From positions 1-6,257 of the forward strand of contig CAIRYL010000009.1 in assembly GCA_903882825.1 (NCBI GenBank): 6,257 nucleotides of DNA. Direction: 5' to 3'. This DNA comes from an uncultured Candidatus Peregrinibacteria bacterium (GTDB lineage: Bacteria > Patescibacteriota > Gracilibacteria > CAIRYL01). The position numbers were made by a program, and so were the translations under genes. Below the pieces are notes generated by a model. It saw only the letters and a program-made list of their open reading frames with translations. It had not been told where the DNA came from and did not search any database. Shown one piece after another: positions 1 to 5,830 of the stretch. Position 1 is the stretch's first letter; each line of letters begins with the position of its first letter.

Positions 1-5
1 AAAAA

Positions 6-3000
6 ATGTTTTCTAAAAAACCAAAACTTTTTTTATTCCGTTCTTTACGAGAAGATTTTTTAAATTTTGAATCTCCTCCACCCCCTCCGCCTTCATGGGG
101 GAAACGTATTTTTTGGATTATTTTTTGGTTTTTTTTAGGAATCGGAATCCTTATTTTAGGATGGGTTGGATACACAGCATACACAGCACCACCACTCCAA
201 GATCTTCAAAATATTCAATTTGCACAATCGAGCGTTATTTATGATCGAACAGGGGAAAAAGTGCTGTATACCATTTACGGTGAAGAAAATCGTAAAATGG
301 TAGCATTTACAGAAATTTCTGATTTCATGAAAAAAGCTATTCTCGCATCTGAGGATGCTGATTTTTATAATCATGCGGGGCTTGATTATCAAGGATTAGG
401 ACGGTCGGCGTGGTATTTGTTGCGCTATCAAAAAGCCCTTGGAGGAGGCTCCACTATCGACCAACAGCTTATTAAAAATCTTCTCTTTGGAAGAGAAAAT
501 GGAATTATGCAAAAAATAAAAAGAAAAGTTCAAGAAGTCGTACTGGTACGAGAACTAGAATCAAAATATACAAAAGATGAAATTTTATCGCTCTATCTGA
601 ACCGTGTACCATTTGGTCGGAATGCATATGGAATTGAAAGGGCTTCTCAAGTATATTTTGGAAAATCCGCAAAAGACCTCAATATTGCTGAATCTGCTTT
701 TTTAGCAGGACTTCCACAGGCTCCAGGAAAGTTTTCTCGAAATATAAAAAGTAAATTTGAGGTAACCCCAGAAATGCTTGAGCAATATGGTATTGATACT
801 TACGAAAAAGCGCTTGCTATTTTCCCAAATTCCATAAAAGAAGGAAGTGGTATTTTAGGTCAAGAAATAGAACTCGCAGGAGGCAAAAAAGCCTTCTTTC
901 CAGGGCGATTTGAATATGTACTGGGACAAATGAAAGACAAAGGATTTTTAACTTCCGAACAATATGAACAAGGTTTAGCAGAAAAAGAAAAACTTGTTAT
1001 TTTGGATCCACGAAATGCCGTAATAGCACCACATTTTGTAGATTATGTACGAGATAGTTTAGAAAAAAAATATGATTCTGATTTTTTAGAAAGAGGAGGA
1101 TTAAAAATTGTTACATCTCTTGACCTTTCTCTTCAAGAAAAAGGAGAAGAACTGATTAGATCCCAAGGGGAAATAAATGCAAAAAGTATGAATGCTCATA
1201 ATGGAGCACTTATTTCCATCAATCCAAAAACAGGAGAAATACTCACTATGGTCGGATCACGCGACTATTATGCCACTCAAATGGATAATATGGAATTTGA
1301 TGGACAGGTAAATCTCACCGTCAGTAGGCGTCAAACAGGATCAACCTTTAAACCTATTTCATACGCCACCGCATTTGAAGAAAAAGGTCTCGCCCCAGGA
1401 ACAGTCCTCATGGATGTAAAAATAAATTTTGGATCTGGATATACTCCTGATAATTATGATATGAAATTTCATGGACCAGTTTCTATTCGGAAAGCTATTG
1501 GAAATTCTTATAATATTCCGGCGGTACAAGCAGGAATTATTGCAGGAATTCCAAATGTATATGCCAGAGCAGAAAAAATGGGAATTTCTTTTGAAGGGAA
1601 AAAAGATGCTGGAGCGTCACTCTCTTTAGGAGCAGAAGTAATTACAGCGCTCGATCTCACGAGGGCATACAGTACTTTTGCAAACGGAGGAAAACGTATA
1701 GATCCAAATCCTATTTTAAAAATTACAGATTCTTCTGGAAATATTTTGTTTTCTTTAGAAGATGAAATAGCAAAACAAGCGACTGATGAAACAAGAAAAG
1801 CAATAAGTCCAGAAACCGCCTATCTTATTACAAATATTTTAAGTGATGGCAGTGCCAGAGGAGAAGGATGGACGTCTCTTATGTCGTTCCCAGGACATCC
1901 CAGTGGTGCCAAAAGTGGGACCACCAATGGTGTCGATGAAAAAGGAAGAACTCGTCCACATGATGCTTGGATGGTGGGATATACTCCACAAATAGTGACC
2001 GCAGTATGGTTTGGAAATAATAAAGGATGGGCAGAAAATCCAAAAGGACTTTTAAATGCCAGTGCTTCAGGACTCAGAGAATCAGGAACGGTGTGGAAGG
2101 CATTTATGACCGAAGCCCATAAAAATCTTCCAGTAGAAAATTTTGTACGCCCTGCAGGAATTCAATCTGTAAAAATTGTAAAATTTTCAGGAAATCTTCC
2201 TACAAAAAATACACCTCCAGATTTTATTACTGAAGATATTTTTAATAAAAATTTCCTTCCAGAAAAAGAAGATACCAGTATCGCATTTGTAGATGTGGTG
2301 AGTAAAGAAATTGATCCTATTCTCACTATACCCAATGAATTTACCCCCCCAGATGCTATTGAAAAACAAGCAATTTTTGATCTCCATGCGTATTATCCAG
2401 AATGGTCAAACTGGGAAACTCCAGTCCGAAAATGGCAAGAAGAAAATTTAAGCGCATTTATAGAAAATATGAAAATAAATGTAGATGGATTTCTTCCAAA
2501 AATTCCAACGGAAGTCACCAGCAAATACACAGCTGAGACACAAAAAAATGCACCTGAAATAAAAATTATTTCTCCCCTCCAAAACGGAACGGTTTCTCTT
2601 CCTTCTGTAAACGTAGATACAAAAGTAGATGCAAAAAATACACTTTCAAAACTTGAGTTTTATTGGGACTCAGTCCTCATCACGACCGAAACAGAAGCCC
2701 CATGGATTGCAAAAATGTCTATTCCCAATGCTCCAGTAGGATCTGAACACACCCTTCGGGTAGACGCTCTCGATCGGCTTCGATATAGAAGTTCTCAAGA
2801 AATTATGGTAAAAATTGGAGAAGATTCTCTTCCGCCTGAAATAATCGTTGTTTCCCCAAAAGAAGGACAAGAAATCCCTGCACAAAGTAGTATAACATTT
2901 CTAGTAGATGCGATTGATAGAAATTCTTCTGTGAGCTCTGTCTCTTTTTCAATTGATGGGAAAAATTTCCCAAAAGACCAAAAAGCACCTTTTTCTCTTC

Positions 3001-3425
3001 AGTGGACTTCTCCTGTAGAAGAAGGAACTCACCAACTGGTTATTACTGCGGAAGATTCGGCGGGGAATACCACCCAGTCTTCTGTTTCATTTGTAGTAGT
3101 ACCCGCGATATTGAGTACTTCTGAGAGTCCAACCATCATTTCTCCTGTATCAGGAACATCTGCAAGCACAGAAATTCCATTCCAGATTTTTATTCCCCCT
3201 TCTTTCCGAACAGAAAAAAATACTATTACTTTTTCGGCTAAAAAAATAAAAGGATCACGGATTGAAATTCTTTCTCTTCCAGGAACAAAAATATCGACTT
3301 CTGGTATCCTTTCTGGTGTTTGGCGACCAGAAGTAGGGGGAGAATATGATTTAGTGGTGAACATTTCTACTCCTGCCGGTCCTGCTATTAGTGAGAAAGT
3401 AGAAGTAAAAGTTCCAACAGAATAA
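6..3425 (+). CDS. Bifunctional class A penicillin-binding protein (GT51 glycosyltransferase + transpeptidase) with three C-terminal Ig-like domains
   Basis: This 1139-residue enzyme should polymerise lipid II into glycan strands and cross-link the stem peptides outside the membrane. It has a short cytoplasmic tail with six prolines in a row (24-29) and one membrane helix (about 34-56). The GT51 domain (about 75-245) shows SEDADFYNH with catalytic Glu116, GGSTIDQQLIKN (147-158), the RKVQE motif (Glu177) and AESAFLAGLPQAP (228-240). The transpeptidase domain (about 390-700) has STFK with nucleophile Ser446, SYN (501-503) and KSGTT (636-640). A linker and three Ig-like domains (about 849-1137) follow. 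It is longer than ordinary PBP1A proteins, which usually run about 700-900 residues. Oddities are Asp152 where Thr is usual, KSG instead of KTG, and about 55 extra residues between the two catalytic domains. Only five bases precede the ATG, so an upstream start and the promoter cannot be judged. Stop is TAA. The class assignment is secure; the exact paralogue (PonA/MrcA type) is not. Confidence 0.96.
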   Translation: MFSKKPKLFLFRSLREDFLNFESPPPPPPSWGKRIFWIIFWFFLGIGILILGWVGYTAYTAPPLQDLQNIQFAQSSVIYDRTGEKVLYTIYGEENRKMVAFTEISDFMKKAILASEDADFYNHAGLDYQGLGRSAWYLLRYQKALGGGSTIDQQLIKNLLFGRENGIMQKIKRKVQEVVLVRELESKYTKDEILSLYLNRVPFGRNAYGIERASQVYFGKSAKDLNIAESAFLAGLPQAPGKFSRNIKSKFEVTPEMLEQYGIDTYEKALAIFPNSIKEGSGILGQEIELAGGKKAFFPGRFEYVLGQMKDKGFLTSEQYEQGLAEKEKLVILDPRNAVIAPHFVDYVRDSLEKKYDSDFLERGGLKIVTSLDLSLQEKGEELIRSQGEINAKSMNAHNGALISINPKTGEILTMVGSRDYYATQMDNMEFDGQVNLTVSRRQTGSTFKPISYATAFEEKGLAPGTVLMDVKINFGSGYTPDNYDMKFHGPVSIRKAIGNSYNIPAVQAGIIAGIPNVYARAEKMGISFEGKKDAGASLSLGAEVITALDLTRAYSTFANGGKRIDPNPILKITDSSGNILFSLEDEIAKQATDETRKAISPETAYLITNILSDGSARGEGWTSLMSFPGHPSGAKSGTTNGVDEKGRTRPHDAWMVGYTPQIVTAVWFGNNKGWAENPKGLLNASASGLRESGTVWKAFMTEAHKNLPVENFVRPAGIQSVKIVKFSGNLPTKNTPPDFITEDIFNKNFLPEKEDTSIAFVDVVSKEIDPILTIPNEFTPPDAIEKQAIFDLHAYYPEWSNWETPVRKWQEENLSAFIENMKINVDGFLPKIPTEVTSKYTAETQKNAPEIKIISPLQNGTVSLPSVNVDTKVDAKNTLSKLEFYWDSVLITTETEAPWIAKMSIPNAPVGSEHTLRVDALDRLRYRSSQEIMVKIGEDSLPPEIIVVSPKEGQEIPAQSSITFLVDAIDRNSSVSSVSFSIDGKNFPKDQKAPFSLQWTSPVEEGTHQLVITAEDSAGNTTQSSVSFVVVPAILSTSESPTIISPVSGTSASTEIPFQIFIPPSFRTEKNTITFSAKKIKGSRIEILSLPGTKISTSGILSGVWRPEVGGEYDLVVNISTPAGPAISEKVEVKVPTE
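2550..3416 (+). other. Three tandem Ig-like/FN3-like domains at the PBP C-terminus
   Basis: Residues about 849-937, 943-1032 and 1041-1137 of the PBP share a beta-sandwich-like pattern. Each opens with a PxI..SP..G segment. The first two continue with VDA, an F..D strand, an AP..W/..P..G(S)(E)H.L turn and an A.D segment. The third is more diverged and ends in a GGEYDLVV strand. Such modules are known as spacers or as binders of wall polymers and proteins in cell-surface proteins. Here they would sit on the outer face next to the transpeptidase. Boundaries are estimated by eye from repeating strand patterns; the family (Big, FN3 or PASTA-unrelated Ig) cannot be fixed without a profile search. 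Confidence 0.75.
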
Positions 3426-3427
3426 TC

Positions 3428-3442
3428 TGCCAAGAAATGGCA
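3428..3442 (+). repeat. Short inverted repeat after the PBP stop codon
   Basis: TGCCA (3428-3432) and TGGCA (3438-3442) can pair around a 5-base AGAAA loop, just after the PBP stop. A T8 run follows at 3463-3470, about 20 bases later, which is too far for a normal intrinsic terminator. It might attenuate transcription or affect translation of the next gene, but a 5-bp stem can easily arise by chance. Confidence 0.2.
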
Positions 3443-3462
3443 TTCGTTTCCTTCATGACTCA

Positions 3463-3471
3463 TTTTTTTTG
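3463..3471 (+). other. T8 tract at the FtsQ start, candidate slippage or sequencing-error site
   Basis: Eight T residues (3463-3470) run into the proposed TTG start. ATG at 3455 reads M-T-H-F-F then TGA. One extra T in the tract would join this ATG, or the ATG at 3437, to the FtsQ frame. Homopolymers of this length are known sites of polymerase slippage and of indel errors in assemblies. Which applies here cannot be told from the sequence. Confidence 0.35.
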
Positions 3472-4287
3472 ACTATTATTCGTCATTTTTTTCAACAATC
3501 TCGGCTGAGAGATTCTTCCAGCTGGTGGCGGCGCTGGGGAAAAACAGTGATGATACTCCTAGGATCACTCCTGATGATAACTGTTTTTTCAGGAAGTATT
3601 TTTTTATACTTTTTCTTTTCGGTACGAGAAGTAGAATTATATAGAATTGAAAATGACATAAATATTAGATATGAATCAATTATGTGGGTTTTGCAAAACA
3701 CAAAAGGAGAAAATATGTTTTTACTTTCTCTCCCATTTTTAAGGGAAGAATTGAAAATTAGATTTCCAGAACTCCATGAAATTCTTATTGAAAAAAAATA
3801 TCCACATATTTTAAAAGTTTCTTTAAAAACAGCACCGGTAGTAGCGAAATGGCAATATGAAATTCTCACAGATCCGGCATTGCCTCCAATAAAAGAAGAA
3901 GGATTTGTAAACGAAAAAGGAATGTTTTTCCCCACTGGAAATACGGATGTTCTCTTCCGTATTGAAGAAAAAATCAGCAGAAAAAAAGCTCCTGAATTTT
4001 CAGAAGAAGTTATTTCTCAATCTCGACTACAAGAAATTTTACTCGGGAAAAAAGATTTAGAACGTATTACCGGACAAGAAATAATATCGGCACAATACAT
4101 ACGAAATGCACAAGAAATTCATTTTGTAGCCAAAAACAAAACTATTTTCTGGCTTTTTATGAACATTCCATTTGAAAAGCAAATACAAAAATTAGAACGA
4201 TCACTTTCAGAATTCCCTATATTTTCACGCCCAATAGAATACATTGATCTGAGAATTTCTGGGAAAATTATCTATAAACCATTATGA
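3469..4287 (+). CDS. ftsQ: FtsQ/DivIB-like cell division protein (POTRA domain)
   Basis: This 272-residue bitopic membrane protein resembles FtsQ/DivIB, the divisome protein that links FtsB/FtsL and septal wall synthesis. From the TTG start it has a basic cytoplasmic tail (1-25, RRWGK before the membrane), one transmembrane helix (about 26-50), and a POTRA-like domain (about 51-127) with the usual features: SVREVEL first strand, GENMF, an RFPEL segment, then a strand leading to TAPVVAKW. The beta domain ends in IEYIDLRISGKIIYK (256-270), close to the typical FtsQ end. The usual ER.P.A segment reads KTAPVVA. The start is doubtful: TTG at 3469 has no clear ribosome binding site; the first in-frame ATG (3550, residue 28) would remove the basic tail. 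Two upstream ATGs (3437, 3455) lie in another frame that stops at TGA 3470-3472, right after a T8 run. The stop TGA overlaps the next start. The family is supported by domain order and motifs, with low sequence identity expected. Confidence 0.75.
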   Translation: MTIIRHFFQQSRLRDSSSWWRRWGKTVMILLGSLLMITVFSGSIFLYFFFSVREVELYRIENDINIRYESIMWVLQNTKGENMFLLSLPFLREELKIRFPELHEILIEKKYPHILKVSLKTAPVVAKWQYEILTDPALPPIKEEGFVNEKGMFFPTGNTDVLFRIEEKISRKKAPEFSEEVISQSRLQEILLGKKDLERITGQEIISAQYIRNAQEIHFVAKNKTIFWLFMNIPFEKQIQKLERSLSEFPIFSRPIEYIDLRISGKIIYKPL

Positions 4288-5132
4288 TTTCTGCACTCTT
4301 TTTTTTCTTCGGTATTGGAGTGTGGGCACCAGGACTGGAAAATATTTCAAGTATTTCGAGTCCTCATCATATTTTTCCGCCTGCAAAGCATTGGCAATAT
4401 ATACCTGAAATTTCGGCAAAATCCGCAATTGTTATGGATGTTGCCTCTGCAGGAATTATTTTTGAAAAAAACGGGGATGAACGTCTTCCAATGGCAAGTC
4501 TCACAAAAATAATGTCGGCACTTCTTATTTTGGAAGAAAATGATCTGGATGAACTGGTAAAAATTACACAAGCCGCTTCTACTTCGGAAGGATCTACTAT
4601 GAAACTCCAAGCAGGAGAAGTCATTCGTGTGAGAGATCTTTTAAAAGGGCTCTTTATTGCATCAGGAAATGATTCAGCAGTTGCCCTTTCTATTCATAAT
4701 GCGGGAAATATTTCGAGCTTTGTAGAAAAAATGAACACACGGTCAAAAAGTCTTTCTCTTGTAAATACTCATTTTCAAAATCCACACGGACTCGATGCGA
4801 GTGATCATTACTCTTCCGCAAGAAATCTGGCAGTTTTAGCAAAAAAAGTATTGCAATATGATATAATTCGTCAAATTGCAAAAATAAAAAAAGTGGAAGT
4901 TCAATCTATAGATGGTCGTTTTTCACATATTTTAGAAAATACCAATGAACTTCTCGGAACAATTTTCCCCGTTTCAGGTCTGAAAACAGGAACAACGGAC
5001 AACGCAGGAGAATGTATTATTCTCTTGGTTCATCATCTGCAAAAAGAATATATATTGGTAATTTTAGGATCAAAAAATCGGTATTTAGATGCACGTGCAC
5101 TTATGTTTCCAATTCTCTTTGGAAACTCATAA
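4284..5132 (+). CDS. D-alanyl-D-alanine carboxypeptidase (peptidase family S11, DacA/PBP5-like)
   Basis: This 282-residue serine D,D-carboxypeptidase should remove the terminal D-Ala from peptidoglycan pentapeptides and so limit cross-linking. All three penicillin-binding motifs are present: SLTK (72-75, nucleophile Ser72), SGN (127-129) and KTG followed by TT (234-238). The FQNPHGLD stretch (164-171) is also typical of S11. Residues 1-15 are a short hydrophobic leader without Lys or Arg, unusual for a Sec signal or anchor. The protein ends soon after the catalytic domain, so it lacks the C-terminal beta domain and amphipathic helix of E. coli PBP5 (about 400 residues). The ATG overlaps the FtsQ stop as ATGA, which implies translational coupling; I see no Shine-Dalgarno. 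An in-frame TAA at 4275 rules out a longer start, apart from ATT at 4281. The enzyme class is certain; the dacA, dacB or dacF label is not. Confidence 0.95.
   Translation: MISALFFFFGIGVWAPGLENISSISSPHHIFPPAKHWQYIPEISAKSAIVMDVASAGIIFEKNGDERLPMASLTKIMSALLILEENDLDELVKITQAASTSEGSTMKLQAGEVIRVRDLLKGLFIASGNDSAVALSIHNAGNISSFVEKMNTRSKSLSLVNTHFQNPHGLDASDHYSSARNLAVLAKKVLQYDIIRQIAKIKKVEVQSIDGRFSHILENTNELLGTIFPVSGLKTGTTDNAGECIILLVHHLQKEYILVILGSKNRYLDARALMFPILFGNS
5105..5126 (+). repeat. Perfect 8-bp inverted repeat at the end of the carboxypeptidase gene, possible terminator hairpin
   Basis: GTTTCCAA (5105-5112) and TTGGAAAC (5119-5126) pair perfectly around the loop TTCTCT. The element lies in the last codons before TAA (5130-5132). 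A T6 run comes about 28 bases later on the plus strand. It could form a hairpin in transcripts from either direction and protect 3' ends or help stop convergent transcription. Its T-tract spacing is wrong for a classic intrinsic terminator. Confidence 0.35.
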
Positions 5133-5140
5133 ACCAATAG

Positions 5141-5159
5141 AAAAAAATCATGCTTTTTT
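5141..5159. terminator. A7...T6 element in the convergent gap, possible weak bidirectional terminator
   Basis: The 25-base gap between two converging genes contains A7 (5141-5147), the loop TCATGC, and T6 (5154-5159). Read from either strand it is an A/T stem followed by, or ending in, a T run. The T6 overlaps the ATPase stop codon (TTA at 5158-5160). The position is right for a shared terminator, but the stem has no G-C pairs, so strength is doubtful. Confidence 0.3.
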
Positions 5160-5817
5160 ATCGTTCTCGTACTAATTTTTCATTTTTAATAGACCATACT
5201 TCATCCATTCTTTCTGCTACCAGCATATCATGCGTAATAACTACTAAAGATTGTTTGGAAGAGAGTTGATCAATGAGCAAACTCAGAATTTTTTGAGCAG
5301 TATTTTTATCAAGATTTCCAGTGGGTTCATCGGCAAATAAAAATCGCGGTTGGTGCACCAATGCTCTGGCAATCGCTACTCGTTGCTGTTCTCCTCCTGA
5401 CATTTCTGAAGGATAGGCATTTTTTCGGTGCAATATGCCTACGGCATCCACCATTGCCATTGCTTTTTCTTCATCTGCATTCCCCAGTAATTCTAAAGGA
5501 AGAAGGACATTTTCGAGTGCCGTAAATGAGTCAAACAGTTCAAAATTTTGAAAAATAAATCCCATTTCATTTCTCCGAATTTCATTTTTTTCAGCATCAC
5601 TCAGAGAAAAAAAATCTTTTGTATCCCATAAAAGTTTTCCAGTGGTTGGAGGTTCTAGTCCTGCGAGAAGAGAAAGGAGTGTTGTTTTTCCGCTTCCAGA
5701 TGATCCAACAATAGCTATTTTTTTTCCTATCTCTACAGAAAAAGAAACATCCCGAAAAAGAAGGATTTCTTCTCCCGATTGGTGGTATACTTTGGACGCA
5801 TTTACAAGCGAAATCAT
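5158..5817 (-). CDS. ABC transporter ATP-binding protein, YbbA/LolD/MacB type
   Basis: This 219-residue ABC ATPase would power a membrane partner of the LolCDE/MacB/FtsEX superfamily. All nucleotide-binding motifs are intact: Walker A GSSGSGKTT (38-46), Q-loop Gln90, signature MSGGEQQR (139-146), Walker B FLFADEP with Glu164, D-loop NLD (168-170) and switch His196 in VITHD. Stretches such as FIFQNFELF and ALENVLLPLELLG recall YbbA rather than FtsE. I chose the ATG at 5817 (MISLVNASKVYH) because family members start this way; ATG at 5844 would add nine residues and overlap the divergent gene by 14 bases. The open frame runs back to 5955, but that part lies over the neighbour's signal peptide. 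No permease gene follows: it converges on the carboxypeptidase gene after 25 bases. The divergent TesA-like gene matches the ybbA-tesA layout. FtsE is an alternative given the division genes nearby, but no ftsX is seen. Confidence 0.92.
   Translation of the reverse strand: MISLVNASKVYHQSGEEILLFRDVSFSVEIGKKIAIVGSSGSGKTTLLSLLAGLEPPTTGKLLWDTKDFFSLSDAEKNEIRRNEMGFIFQNFELFDSFTALENVLLPLELLGNADEEKAMAMVDAVGILHRKNAYPSEMSGGEQQRVAIARALVHQPRFLFADEPTGNLDKNTAQKILSLLIDQLSSKQSLVVITHDMLVAERMDEVWSIKNEKLVRER
5783..5791 (+). promoter_or_regulatory. Candidate extended -10 promoter for the TesA-like gene
   Basis: TGGTATACT matches an extended -10 (TGn plus TATACT at 5786-5791). It would start transcription near 5798, about 33 bases before the ATG at 5831. 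No good -35 hexamer lies 17 bases upstream, which extended -10 promoters can tolerate. The site is inside the ATPase coding region (codons for V-Y-H-Q on the other strand), so the match may be chance. Confidence 0.3.
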
Positions 5818-5830
5818 ATTTTTGAAATAT

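Noticed and set aside
2344..2350. C7 run as a frameshift site in the PBP
   Set aside because: The frame is continuous on both sides and encodes a plausible linker (TPPDAIEK); there is no sign of an alternative product.
3029..3463. Minus-strand open frame of 144 codons
   Set aside because: It lies antisense to the well-supported Ig-like part of the PBP, has no recognisable domain or start signal, and is explained by codon bias on the other strand.
3469..3499. TTGACT (3469-3474) followed by AACAAT (3494-3499) as a promoter for the FtsQ-like gene
   Set aside because: Spacing is 19 bases, the -10 matches only four of six, and the site would fall inside the gene; co-transcription with the PBP is simpler.
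3492..3935. Minus-strand open frame of 147 codons
   Set aside because: It is antisense to the FtsQ-like gene, with low-complexity composition and no motif.
4285..4512. TGA recoding (code 25): the FtsQ frame stays open past its TGA for 75 more codons to TAA at 4510-4512
   Set aside because: The extension lies over the catalytic Ser region of the carboxypeptidase in another frame, the preceding residues already match a typical FtsQ end, and no TGA occurs in frame in 1139 PBP codons that use GGA freely.
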